From Limonium bicolor (taxonomy: Eukaryota > Streptophyta > Magnoliopsida > Caryophyllales > Plumbaginaceae), in the NCBI GenBank assembly GCA_023374045.1, contig CM041782.1:181556629-181620628 (forward strand): a stretch of 64,000 nt of DNA, given 5' to 3'. The notes under the pieces are model-generated. The model was not told the DNA's origin. It searched no databases and saw only the letters and a program-made list of their open reading frames with translations. Both the position numbers and the translations under genes were made by a program. Positions 45,950 through 58,158 of the stretch are shown here, piece by piece. Position 1 is the first letter of the stretch. Each line of letters begins with the position of its first letter.

Positions 45950-46466
45950 GAGATTTTCTACCTTTTTATTTGAGGTTTTTCTCAGGTTTTAATTTTCTTC
46001 CAAAAGTTCATCGTTTTCAGTTTCTAATGTCTCTAGGTGATCGACTAATATAGAGAAAACTTTCTAAGTCCTAGAAGTTCAGCCTTTTGAATTTCCTTTA
46101 AGTTTAGAATAGTTTACCTTATGTTGTTCTTCTTCTCCTCCCGATTCTGAGACATCATTGTCTTGTGCCATCAAGCACACATCTTCAAGGCATAGGTGAG
46201 CCTTCTCCTCTTCTGAGGTGTCGCTGTCTGAGGTTTGATTGTCATCACTTTGTTCAGAATATCCCCATACGGCAACGAAGGCTTCCTTCTTTGGTCCTTT
46301 GTTGAATGATCATCGGACAGGCTTCTTGACCCTGTCGTTGTCCTCTCGTGATCGTTGAGGGCAGTCTAAGATGTGATGCCGTGTTTTGAACACCCAAAGC
46401 ACTTGTCATTGCTTTTCTTATGATCATCCGACTCCTTGGACTCCTTGCCTTTCCTCATTTTATTTC

Positions 46467-46772
46467 TTATGAACTTTCGAACATACCTCTAGCATAGAGG
46501 ACCATTTCATCATTGTCATCTCCTGACTCGGACAATTCATTTTCAGCTACTTGAAGGGCTATGCCTTTCCCTCTATCTCTTGATGAGCTTTCCGAGTTTC
46601 TGTGTTTTAATTTTAACTCAAAAGCCATTAGAGATCCTAGCATGTCTGCCAAAGACATCTTAGAGAGATCATGCACTTCTTGCATGGCATTGACTTTGCT
46701 ATCAAAGGAGGCAGGAAGAGATCTGAGGAACTTCCGTATTTGATCCTCATTTGAGATAGTCCTTCCAAGCAC
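46467..46772 (-). pseudogene. Copia gag, middle region
   Basis: The segment contains DQIRKFLRSLPASFDSKV and DMLGSLMAFELKL, conserved in the UBN2-type Gag domain of plant copia elements. An acidic tail follows. Upstream Gag sequence (QEIWKTLEVTYEG) is visible in the preceding 300 bp, but with stops. Confidence 0.82.
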
Positions 46773-47066
46773 CTACATTTCGTTGATCAGCTTAGTGAAC
46801 CTTGTATGCATTTCAGAAATACTTTCCTTCTCTTCCTTTTTAATAGCTCCCAGTGAGTGAGTAGCAACTCAATGCAAGTTTTTTTGATCTCATCATTCCC
46901 TTCATAGGTGACCTCAAGAGTTTTCCAAATCTCCTGGGCCGTTTTAGCTAAAGCAATCTTCGAGTATTACTCAGTTAGTAGTGCACAATGAAGTATTCTT
47001 ATAGCTCGAGTGTTAAAATATCAGCTTCTTGATTTGATTATTCGTCATGCTGCCAATAGATATGTC

Positions 47067-47249
47067 TTATCCTTGAGGATTCTGGAAGGCGTACTCTCCA
47101 TGTGTTATCACCCTCCACATTCTTGGATCGTCAGACATGATATGAAACTCCATCTTGTTCTTCCAGTGAGTGTAGTTGTCTCCATTGAAGAGTGTTGGTC
47201 GATTTGGTGCAAAACCTTCTTCTTCTGCTAGAATGCTTGCATGAGACAT
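47067..47249 (-). pseudogene. Copia gag, N-terminus
   Basis: It starts with a Met at 47249, about 40 nt after the primer-binding site. It contains RPTLFNGDNYTHWKNKMEFH, the conserved start of plant copia Gag, then MWRVI. It becomes frameshifted near 47067. Confidence 0.82.
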
Positions 47250-47291
47250 CTTGATCGCCTTCCAAAGCAGTTAGATTTCTAGAAGAGATGT

Positions 47292-47303
47292 GCTCTGATA
47301 CCA
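47292..47303 (-). other. Primer-binding site of the copia element (tRNA-iMet type)
   Basis: TGGTATCAGAGC on the minus strand, two bases after the LTR end (TTTCA), is complementary to initiator tRNA-Met. It is the usual copia primer site. Confidence 0.85.
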
Positions 47304-47305
47304 TT

Positions 47306-47948
47306 TGAAACTCGCAAGCGCTCATGATGCGTCCCCGACGTGTCGTGGAAGTATTGTGGACTCTAATAAAACTTGATAGACGAGAGGCAACTATTAAACT
47401 GGAAAACACATTTTGATTGAGAATTTACACACACGAAATTCACTCAACCTCCCTTGCCCCACACACGGACTCCCGGAACAGTTTTGACTTTACCCCTAAA
47501 GTCGTCAACCCTCTCCTGACTATCGGCCTACGGCTCACCGACCGTTCCCCGATCTGTTGTCCTATCAAATACCCAATGTGATGATACTCTAACCAGTCAT
47601 CACTAGCTCACCAACTCTCTAGCACTTACACACACTCCTAAGTCTGATTCACACTTGCCTAGATTCTCTCTATCTTTTCTCTCGTACAGGGCTTTATCTT
47701 ACAAGGAACATTAAGGCACATATTTATACAAGTTAGTTGAGATGCCAACTAACAACCTTGGAGTTGTAGACTCTAAGAGTATAATACTCATTCTTCTACA
47801 AATATAATATCCGCACCCTACTGTAGATTTTTGTCCAACTTGATCTAGAGCCACCAGTACACGCGTTGCCTTGTGAATGGGCAAGTTGGCGGCGCGTCTC
47901 CCCAAGTGGTCGGTCACCACTTGCACACTTCAACTTGTATGAACTTGT
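47306..47948 (-). repeat. 5' LTR of the copia element, truncated at its U3 side
   Basis: On the minus strand the LTR ends TTTCA at 47306. A TATAAATA box lies at 47721-47728. The U3 part (47851-47948) is the reverse complement of 25831-25928. The first ~490 bp found at 25337-25830 are absent here. At 47949 the sequence repeats 47754-47855 (102 bp) before the inverted Ogre-like LTR starts. Confidence 0.75.
47721..47728 (-). promoter_or_regulatory. TATA box of the copia LTR
   Basis: TATAAATA on the minus strand, about 415 nt before the LTR end, lies just downstream of the duplicated U3 unit. Confidence 0.6.
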
Positions 47949-48050
47949 AACCTAGGAGTTGTAGACTCTAAGAGTATAATACTCATTCTTCTACAAATAT
48001 AATATCCGCACCCTACTGTAGATTTTTGTCCAACTTGATCTAGAGCCACC
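47754..48050 (-). repeat. 195-bp tandem duplication in copia U3 (1.5 copies)
   Basis: 47754-47855 and 47949-48050 are 102-bp direct repeats with one or two differences. The 93 bp between them complete a 195-bp unit. On the minus strand the second copy is cut at GGTGG by the Ogre-like insertion. This is consistent with duplicated U3 enhancers, with the insertion in the upstream copy. Confidence 0.75.
48046..48050 (+). repeat. Target-site duplication CCACC, partner of 25924-25928
   Basis: CCACC precedes the TG of the inverted Ogre-like 5' LTR. It is the complement of GGTGG at the other element end. Confidence 0.8.
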
Positions 48051-51000
48051 TGTAGACGCCAAAAATTCTCACCCCATAAAACAAAATCCAATAAATAAAA
48101 AAAGAGAGTCGTTGTCTCAAAATTTTGACGTGCGTGCTGACATAAGTCCATTGTTTTATTATGTTTTATCAATAAACCGATTTTGTTTATGTATACATAT
48201 ACATTTCAAAAAAAAATTCCAACACTATTAACTTTGTTTAGCCAATTTTACATCCGACTCATTCTATTTATTATTTCTTCCACATCACCCCTTTACACCT
48301 GTCAGAATTAGCTTGTAAAACATTTCTTGCTTTTATAACGCAGGGATATGTAGTAGTCTAGTGACTGAGTTGTTTGTGTTGTAGCTGACATGGTGGATTA
48401 CAACTGACCACTTCCACTTTCATTGGGCTGCGGTCTTCCTTACGTGACCCAATTTGGCCACTAGTCCAGCCCGACGAACATACACCATTCTCTCATTGTC
48501 GTCTTTATAAGCAAGCAAGAAACCTAATCCCGAGGTGGTAACAATGGACATACCACCAAAAACTGTAGCCGCATTTCCCAATTCCAGTCCTCATTCTTCC
48601 GATGATCATCTTTCCTTTTCTTTCTAAAACACAAAACATCAAACAGAGGACGGCTTTCATTTTTCGATGGAACGACTACCCTTACTCTTTCTTCTTCCCT
48701 GTGTCTTCCCCGATCAATTTTCAACCAGTTTTCTACCTAAAAAAAAACTCAAATGGAAGACCTAACTCTTCTACTGCTTCACTCCAAGCCGTCATCTCTT
48801 TCTTCCACAAGCTTAAAAAAAAAACCAACGAAATCGTCAGAACAAGAATATTTCATTCCCAGCGATTCTCGGTACTCCCATCTCCTCCGATAGCTAACAA
48901 AAAAAATCACTCGGAGCACCCAAGCATTTTGCTCCCGTCAATCACGCCGCAATAGACAAATTCGAAACCCAGCACCTCCTTCCTTCTTCACGGTGTTTTG
49001 CAACCTAACTGGCGAACAAAGAGGATTAAGCTCTTTGGACTTCCCTTCCCTGCTCACGGTAATTTGCAGCATACCTGGCGAACAAGGAACAAACGGGCTC
49101 TGCCCTCTCTTCATTCCATCAACTGAGGTTGGCGAACCAGGAATACATGCCCTACCGCCCCTTTCATTCTCGTCACAAATGGCGAACAAAGAACAGAGCT
49201 CCATCAATCGAACCTTCAAGCTGGAAACAAGAACGCAAGCGCAACCGACTCCAGCACCCACGAACGCCGCTACATCTTCGATCTTCATCACCTCCCGTCA
49301 CCGTCCTGCTTCCATCTTCATCTCTGGCTGTCATCTTCACCATTGATCCCTCTATTCCTCATCCCAGGAACGGTTTCCATTCGAACATGGCTGCTAGTCA
49401 CCCTCTCTAACTCGAAATCTTCAATCGGCCGCTAAAGAAATCCCGGTCCTTCGTGACTTGTTCACCAGAGGAATCCAACTCTGTCATTTTCTGATTCTGT
49501 CCTCATTTCACTCTTTTTACTGTCGTTTATGTGCTACGTTGTTGATTTCGCAGGCCAACCCTAACTTGGGTCAGTTCTGCTTTGCGGCATCTTGGGTGCT
49601 ATAATTTTGACCTAACCGATTGATAGTTTAGGGCCTAGATGAGCATGGACTAAAGCGCTACATGGGTCAGTGGTAATCCCTGAGCAACAACAACCAGAGG
49701 CTTGACAAGTGCGGAGGCAGATTAAGGTTCTTCCAGAGTTGTTTGCGGGAGACAATGCTACCTTCATCTGGGTATTGAAATCTTCAGCAGAATAACTTAG
49801 ATGCGTTTCGGTAAATCAGTAAATGTGTCTAATGATGTTGTTTAGTCCGTGTGACATTGTCGATTGAGTATGCTCTTATTTTTTCTGATTCGAGAGCAAG
49901 CATGCCAATGTGTGAATGTTATTTTCTGTAGCTCTTAGCTTTGGGGTGTTGGTCGGCCTGTACAGCATTGCTGTTAAATATGATTCCGATTTCATGACTT
50001 TGGAGTTGCTTACCTTGCGTGAATGATGATTGCTGGTCTATCTGTCCTGCACTTTGTTTGTTGAATGAACTCCGATTGTCAATTTATTTCTCTGGTGTTG
50101 GCTAGCAACTATAGTCTTGGGTCCTATGATATTCCAGCTGGCAAGGGTTTAATTTTGTCGTGTGTTGACCGAAAGGAAAAAGAAAGAGGGCCGAATCGGA
50201 AGTGAATAACCGGCGATTGAATTTGAATAGAGTGGTAGAAAAGTGAAACTCAATCGGCTGTTGTATTTTGGTAGTGTAAACAGTTTTGTTATTTTCTTCC
50301 TTTTGTTAGTTCGCAAAATCTCCACCCGCATAATAAAGCATTTTTTAGCAATTTTGAAGTTAGGTATAGAACTTGTATTCGGATCAATACCTAGTTCCAC
50401 ATGCGTAAAGAATAGGAAATCAGACGAGAACTTTAAGGTTTTATTTCCGTGTTTATATGCTTGTCTTCAGCTTTATGTTGTGCTATATATCTACATTACA
50501 TGTCATAGATTAGCTTGGCAATTGTTGGACCTAGTCCAATATAGAGGCCCAATACCTAGGAAGCCCTAGTTAGCCCATAGGCCACCCCTTTGTAGATAAG
50601 CCTTAGGTTGGGGTATCCTCAATGCATACGGGTCCTAGACACGGTCCATGTGAGGAATACCCGTTTTCCTCAAAACTTTTCAAATCATCCCATGTCAGAA
50701 TAAAATGCACAATCAACATTCCAATTCTAAAAAAAAAATCATCAAATTTCATTTCAAAAATCAATCAATTTCAAAATCTAAACATCAATTCACTTCAAAT
50801 GCTAAATAAAGCCCAATTCGAGGCTCATTCCAAAGCCCAATTGAGGCCCATTCCAAAGCCCAATTCGAGGCCCATTTTAAAGCCCAATTCGAGGCCTATT
50901 CCAAAGCCCAATTCGAGGCTCATTCCAAAGCCCAATTCGAGGCTCATTCCAAAGCCCAATTCGAGGCCCATTCCAAAGCCCAATTTGAGGCCCATTTCAA

Positions 51001-52709
51001 AGCCCAATTCGAGGCCTATCCAAAGCCCAATTCGAGGCTCATTCCAAAGCCAATTCGAGGCCTATTCCAAAGCCTAATTCGAGGCTCATTCCAAAGCCCA
51101 ATTTGAGGCTCATTCCAAAGCCAATTTGAGGCCAATCCCAAAGCCCAATTTGAGGCCCATTCTAAAGCCCATTTCGAGGCCCAAAAGCCCAACCAAGGCC
51201 TAATGCAGCCCAAACCTTGACCAAGGCCCAATCCGGTCAAACTTTGACCCGGTCCAATCATGACCAACCCGAACTTTGACTTGGTCCAACTTTGACCAAT
51301 CTGAACTTTGACTTTGACCCTACTTTGACTCGGCCTAACTTTGACCTTGGCCCGAACTTTGACCTTGACCCGAACGTTGACCAACTCAAATTTTGACCCG
51401 ACCCGATTTTTCAACCCCAAACCAAATTCAATTCAAATTCAAATTCAATTCAAATCCAAATTCAATTCAAATTCAAATTCAATTCAATTCCAAACTCATT
51501 CAATTCCAATTCAATTCAATATTCATTCAACCCCGATTCAACTTCGATCTCAATTCAATTTCAATTCCATTCCAATTTCTTCTACACTCTAAATGTCTCA
51601 CAGACCTGAGTGTCTCACAGACTTTGTCATCCCAATGATTCGAATGTCTCACAGACCCGAGCATCTTATAGACCCGAGCGTCTCACAGATCCGAGCGTCT
51701 CATAGACTTCGACATCTCAAGGTTTCAAGTTTCTCATAGACCTGAGCGTCTCATAGACTTTGATATCTCATTCTTTTCATCATTTGAATATTCTAAATGT
51801 CTCATAAACCCAAGCGTCTCATAGACTAGCATCCTAAACTCGAAACTTCTCGAAATCTCAAACACCTCAAATATCTTCAAACTCCACAAACATCAAAACT
51901 TCCGAAACCCCCAAAACCTGAACTACGTAAGGTCTGATCTCAACATGGAGTTGAGTACGTAGGCAGCCCACATAGGGTGCGACCCCATTCCAATCCAAAA
52001 AACCCTTTTCCCAACTCTAAGGTGTTATTCATATCTGTCAAACATTCAAATCCCCTCTGACTCCTACAAACCCTCGACTTCTTCAACTCTCGACCCCGGA
52101 CTTTCCCAAATCTTCATTCTATACTCATCTGAACTCCCCAATTCCCTCTTCTAGGCGTTGGCATGGCAGAAAAGCTCGCCTCATCCATTCTCTCTTCTCA
52201 TCCTAATCCTATCCTTGGCTCTTAAATGAATCTCTCTAAAAGGTTTTGAAAGAAGGCAATCCCGACAATTGGAGACCGAGGTTTCCTCGGGCACCAATCC
52301 AATGTCGTGGTCGTTGCCACTTCTAAGGGGTGTAACCCAGTGCGAACCCACATAGAATCTCTGGTATGATCAGATAAGTCCTATCCATAGGCAACAATCT
52401 CAGAGACAATTAACGGTTCTTAGAACCCAATCCTCCTTCCTCGTTATCATAGGTCAAACTAGGTGGCGACTCTAGTCAATTTCTGCCCTTAGGGCATAAG
52501 TCCGCGTGGAGCCCATCGAGAGTGGGTGTAGTGCACACTTGCATTCCCCTTTATGCTTTCTGGGAAAGACGGACGATTTAGTAGGTTTGAGGGATGCCAG
52601 AATAACGGGTTTTCACCCTCCACAGAATGGCAATTTTTAGGATCTAGGCTTTTCAATCAAGAACCATATTTAGATAGACCCCCCTCATACCGAAAAATCA
52701 CCCTCCACA
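48051..52709 (+). repeat. Complete 5' LTR of the inverted Ogre-like copy, 4.66 kb
   Basis: It runs from TGTAGACGCC to CCCTCCACA. It carries the TATA-like CTTTATAAGC (about 48503), a CT-rich leader with four TGGCGAAC(A/C)A motifs between about 49010 and 49190, the 24-bp minisatellite (50810-51185) and the bulged hairpin (51923-51962). Confidence 0.88.
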
Positions 52710-52712
52710 GAA

Positions 52713-52730
52713 TGGCGACTCTGCTGGGGA
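52713..52730 (+). other. Primer-binding site of the inverted Ogre-like copy
   Basis: TGGCGACTCTGCTGGGGA lies three bases after the LTR end at 52709 and is identical to the site at 38005-38022. Confidence 0.82.
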
Positions 52731-55700
52731 AAACTTGAGTAAGTTTTTCTCAAACTCAAGGAAGACTGAACTCCATTCAAAATTGTCAGGATTCCCTAAC
52801 TTCTTTCAAAACCTCCAAGAGATTCATTCTAACGCCGCTAGGACTACTCTACTCCACACTTAGAGTGTGCGCTGAGAGGATAGTTAGGATGAGAGTCCAG
52901 AGTTCGAGATTGGCCTTGAGTGCCATATGTGTGCTTTACCATTTGCATGCTTCACTTGTGTGTTTATTGTTGTGTGTTTACTGTCTTATGTTTACTGCTC
53001 TTCATGCATGACATAATATTTATTGCTTATTTATTGCTTTTGTAAATGGGGCCTTCCTAGAAGGAGTCAACCCATTGTTGCATCGGGTAGCATAGGACAT
53101 GCATTCCTTTGTGTCACCCGATTTGTCCACGAGTCACGGGATCCCAACCGGTCCACGGTTGATTCCCCATAAGTTGGGTCCTTCCTAGAAGGAGTTAACC
53201 CACGAGGTAACATGGTCCAAGACCTACGCCTTGAAGCTCATGATCCAAACATATCCTCCATTACCCGAGTCTAAGCCAGCATATAGTGAGCCATGAGCCT
53301 TCAGTGTCCAGCTGCCTGGTCTAGTGTCTAGGACGGGTTTTATGGGTAGTCACCCCTTGTATGCCGCCTGTCTGACCACCCTCTGCCTTACCCTGAAGAT
53401 TGCATGGGCTCAGTTCTCCATGATTCCTCTGCACCACGGGTGTCTTTAAAGCCCAATGTCGCGCTACAAATTCATAGCGGATCCCGTATTTACGGATACC
53501 CATACATGACAAAGCGTAGTCAGCGAATAATTTGGACTTTAGACACACCTTATCGTGCAGACGAGGGGAGACCCGTTCCCATGCAGTACTTCCCCAAGTT
53601 TCCTAAAAGTGAGTATGTTGTGATAATCCCGGTCGTGGCTCTCGTGTGACTGTATCACTTCGGGTATCCTGACCTTTCGAACTTAAGCACTCCGGACTTT
53701 CTTGATGACGTGCCCCACAAGGCATAACAGAGATAAATCCTGAGAGATGAACAGTGAAGGAACGACGGTTCCCCCGTGGTATGGAAGCATTGATTGACCT
53801 GGAAGGTGATTATCCCAATCATTCACACTCAGCTCCACATAAAATTAGCCACGATTTTTATTTTGCGCTTACATCTGTGTGATCACGTTTCAAAAATGAG
53901 CAAAAATTTGAAAATGAATCAGTTTGAACACTCTAATGAAATCTCTTCAATGTCGTTCATCTCGAATGATTTCCAAAAAAAAATAATGATTTTCAAAATT
54001 GTTATATCCAAAACAGTTTTCAAAATCGATTTCAATCAAAGTCTTCCAGAAAATAAACTTTGTCAAATAGTTTGCAAAGACCAGATTTCAAAATCTACTG
54101 TTTACAAATGATTTTTAAACACTACTTCTCACAAATGTTATTTCAAAAACTATTTTCAAAAACAGATTTCAAAAGCCTACTTTCTACAAACGAATTTCAA
54201 ACAACATTTTTCACCAACATTGCTTCAAAATAGTTTTTGAAAACAGTTTTCAAAGTTTATTTTCACAAACATATTTCAAAAATAAATGATTTAGTCCCCA
54301 TGTTGCGACCCGCTATTTTTGAAGTTCAACCCACCTTCAAGAGCAGCGATCATTACCGTGGAGCGTACTAGTCATTTGTGTTTTCACATAAGTGGTGGAT
54401 TTTCACAAAGAACTTGTGCTCGATCATTCACCTTTCCTTTCTCAAAAAACGCCCCTTATTTCCCTCGTCGGAGCAGATGGGAGCGCATGAAGATCAACAA
54501 CTGCATTCTGAACCGAAAATCAGAGGTGCACCAACCCGAGTCGAGTGACATGAAGACCAGCAACGATTGTTCGAGATCAAATTTTTTGAGAGTCAGAAGA
54601 ACACCAACCGGTTTTGTTTGATCACAATACCGCTTCGCTGCAAGAGCCAGAAGATGAGCGAGTAGCCGGTCAAGATCCCGAAGACGAACGAGTGGCCAAT
54701 CAGAAGCCCAAACATGAATGAGCTGCCAGTCAGAAGCTCAAAGACAAAGCAGAAGAATTCGGGAGAAGTTTTTATACTCAAACTCCCCCATTTAATTTCT
54801 TTTAGAATTGATGTATAGGTTTTCCCCTAGCATTCTTTTCTCTCTTGTCAATTTCTGAATAGACTGTGTATAGGTTGTACATTCCCTTTGAATTTATTTA
54901 GGTCAATGTGTATAGGGTTCCCCACTCCCTATTTTATTTGTGAATAACCGAGCGTCAAAATTCATATTGAGAAAATCCACCACTTCGAAAAACACGTGTT
55001 TTCAAAACTATTTTCTTTTAGCACATACGACTTACTTCTTCCCATTTTTGGTCACTTCATATTCATTAGTCATGCATGAATCACACCCATCTCAGAAAAA
55101 TTGCATAATCACATGTTGCATTCCCAACTCACCGCACACAAGCATTCACCTCATTTTGTTTAAAAAGCATACTGACATTCACATTTGTCATATTCTTTTT
55201 TCTATTATAACGGTTGTGTTTGCAGGTGATCAACCATATGTACCCACGAGTGAAAGCGTGACCCTCGAAGCAATAACAAGAAATACTAGGGATTCAAGCA
55301 TCTTCCCATTCGACATGCCATGTATATAGACACCACCAACAACAAGAGAGCATATACCAATAAATCATACATCCAAAAAATCATATTCCAAAAAAAAATT
55401 CCCGAAAATGCGTACATCCGAAAATCCAGAAAAATGCATACATTCAAAAATCCAAAAAAATCATATATCCAAAAAATCCCAAAAATGCAGTCACTGTCAT
55501 GTCGCGGGACCACCATGCGGGAGTGGTCACTCCCTAAAAGTCTCAAAACTCCAGAAGCCAATCATCAACCGAAATCTTTCTGACACAACCTCTCTCACAC
55601 ATCACACCTAACAACTTCTCTCACATAGACCATCTTCGGGGCTTACAATGACGGGATGAGCTTCATAGACCATCAACTGGAAACAACTTAAGCGAGACTA

Positions 55701-56545
55701 GCCATAACCTTACCACTCATGCATGCATCAAAAAAAAAACACTCAGTCAACCATCTTCATTCATCATTTTCAGCATTTCATGCACATCCTATACATAGTA
55801 ATCCATATTACCACATCATATTGCATTGTAGACAATTGCATTTGCATATCGAAACGATGTCTTCGGTGAAAAGCTTGATTGATTGTTTGAACATAGTGTT
55901 TGAATCACTAAACTCTTGACCCGTCATCGAACTCAAGGGTCCAATCAAAATCAGCACCACAAACCAAAGTGAGTAGGTGCAAAGAGCGGTATTTTCCTTC
56001 GAATTCAAATGAGTGTTTTGGACAATCCATTGAGTGATGAGGGAAGGTAAAGAGTTCCAATTGAGGTAAAACCACGAGCGACATGTGCATTCCTTCAGCA
56101 CATGGAGAGGCACAAATCATAGTGAGAGCAATGTCGATAAACATGATACGAACTGTGATTCATGCAAAGATTTGAGAAGAGTAAGAAAACAATCATTGAA
56201 TAAAGAGAATGACAAGGCACTTAGGATCAAAATCCCCACAATACCAAAAAGCTTTGACTGCCCTGTAAATAATCCCTTAGTGAGCCCCACTGAGCCTTTC
56301 ACGATAAACCTTTTTCTGTGAACTCCACAACATGCCAACCCACGTACATATACTTACTTGCCCTTGCAATAGAGGATCTCAAAGGAGCCGGAGCCATGGT
56401 CTCTCCCCCACCATCTTCACAAAAACAACAAATGAAATGCTTGAAGAAATCAGTGAGTCAATGCAACTCCAAAGCCAAACACCAAAAAAGAACACCGAAA
56501 ATGTTCAAGGAGATCGATGAGTCAATGCAACTCCAAAGCTGAAAG
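52731..56545 (+). other. Interior of the inverted Ogre-like copy, non-coding
   Basis: This is the reverse complement of 34194-38004 with scattered small differences. It includes the GAAAAT/TTTTGAAA-rich zone, the ~36-bp repeat and the TTGCAACTCC-type repeats. No gag or pol is present. Confidence 0.8.
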
Positions 56546-57674
56546 GAAATACCTAAAATTTTAGAAAGCGAAATTATAAAGTTTACGGATATATGACATA
56601 AATGCAAGTATATTACATGGTTATAAGTAAGTTTTATTATTTAACGTATATTATAAAGTTACAAATTATTATATAGATTGCCAAGTATATTATGTAGTTT
56701 GAGTATATATTATTTATGAGCCATATATATAGTATTTAATGAAGATAATTCGTTTTAATTAAATTAACCCGTTTTTAAAGTATAAATAGTTGTGATTTTT
56801 AATGTCGTAAAAAAAAATAATAATCGTAATTTCTGTTAATTGGTAAATTTATTTATTAAAAACGAAGTTACGATAATAACGTTATGATTTAAACGATACC
56901 ATTGATTTTACTATATTAAATGAGTCAGTTTAATTGATCAGTTATATTCTTTGGTGTTCTTCGTACTATGTAAAGAATAATTCTAACTTTTAGTATTTCC
57001 CTATTTTATTTATTAAACAACGTGTAACCTTCCACTTTTCCTAGCCTTTGGTTTCCAATAATTTATCCCACTGATTGATTTATTATAACAAGTTCACATT
57101 CCATATTCCTTCAGTTTCCTCTCTACCGCTTTTAATCCCTGACACGCTACTCTTTTTGTCTGCCCAACAAATCCCTCTCTGTATATGTCAACTCTCTCAT
57201 CTCCTCGCTGCTGGACAGAAAGAGAGAAAATTTTCCTGTGCTCCCATCTGGCTCTCGACCGTACTCATAAACAAAAGGTTAATTTTTTGTATGTTCAATG
57301 CTCTGTCAGTATCTGTTCTTTCTCTTCCCTCTTCGCTGCACTGACTCGATTGATGCAGGAAGCAACAGAAAAAAAAAAATTAGAAGACTAGCCTCTCTTG
57401 TTTCCGGTTTGCGTACTCGAACAAAAAAAAAGAAATCACTCATCCTCGTACTTTATGGCCGAAGCAAAAAATATACTCTGACACACTAGCCTCTCTGCTA
57501 TCTACAGAACTGCACTCCCCATTCTTCTTTCTCGGTACACACAGATATATATAGATATAATCATTTGTTTTTCTCTCTCCCTCACGTAAATCCAAAAGCA
57601 AAAGAAAAGAAAGTTAAAAAAAAAATTCTGCACTCACATACTGTTCATCCCTTCCCTCTATTATCTATTTCACG

Positions 57675-57682
57675 TATAAAAA
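57675..57682 (+). promoter_or_regulatory. TATA box in LTR-C
   Basis: TATAAAAA is followed by a pyrimidine-rich leader and has no comparable competitor nearby. Confidence 0.5.
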
Positions 57683-57840
57683 AAGAAGAAGAAGCCCTCT
57701 CTCCTCTCCTCACTCACTCAGGCGTACAGAGAGAACCCTCACAAAAAAAATAAAAAAAAAAACAAAAAAAAACAAACTCTCAGTCAATTCACACGCACAG
57801 AGGAGTATATCCCAACTCACGCACTGCACCATTTCAAATT

Positions 57841-57900
57841 GGTTTGATGATGTCAGTGATGACATCATCCGCTGAAGTCATTGATGATGTCATCAAAACC
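57841..57900 (+). promoter_or_regulatory. Nested palindromes with TGATGTCA/TGACATCA sites
   Basis: GATGATGTCA and TGACATCATC (57846-57869) form a 10-bp perfect hairpin with a 4-base loop. An outer pair GGTTTGATGA/TCATCAAAACC encloses it, and a second TGATGTCATCA follows. These resemble bZIP-type binding sites and lie within the transcribed leader. Confidence 0.5.
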
Positions 57901-58158
57901 GGTTTTATTATTTTTTTTTCAGCACTATTCTACTACTCACTATTTATGTAAATAAAATAACTGTTCTTAGTAGTACCTTAATATGCTACTTTTACATATG
58001 TTCATAATTTATATAAATATGTTTTATTAATAGTTTATTTAAAATTTGATTTAGAGTGTTCGGGTATTTACAAATACCCGTTATTATTAGGCTCCGAATT
58101 TGGGAGCGAGGAGCAGAGTTGAGGTCGTGTTTGGTGTGCGGATCGGTTTAGATTCCAG

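Larger units (their letters stand above)
41901..47948 (-). mobile_element. SIRE-like Ty1/copia element, degenerate, 3' LTR missing
   Basis: From right to left: a partial LTR (47306-47948), a primer-binding site, gag, protease, integrase, reverse transcriptase and RNase H, then about 0.5 kb of 3' untranslated DNA ending at the Ogre-like LTR (41900). Domain order PR-IN-RT-RH is that of Ty1/copia. The long gag with a coiled-coil region and sequence style point to the SIRE lineage. Multiple stops and frameshifts affect gag, integrase and RNase H. No 3' LTR is seen next to the 3' end, so the left border is a rearrangement breakpoint. Confidence 0.85.
48051..56545 (+). mobile_element. Inverted partial copy of the Ogre-like element
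   Basis: It contains a complete 5' LTR (48051-52709), the primer-binding site and the first 3.8 kb of interior. It then stops at 56545 where a gypsy LTR begins. It is the inverted counterpart of 34194-41900 plus the 815-bp LTR end missing there. It is non-coding. Confidence 0.85.

Noticed and set aside
51923..51962. Hammerhead-type ribozyme suggested by CTGAT in a bulged hairpin
   Set aside because: The conserved CTGANGA and GAAA core elements of hammerheads are not present in the required arrangement.
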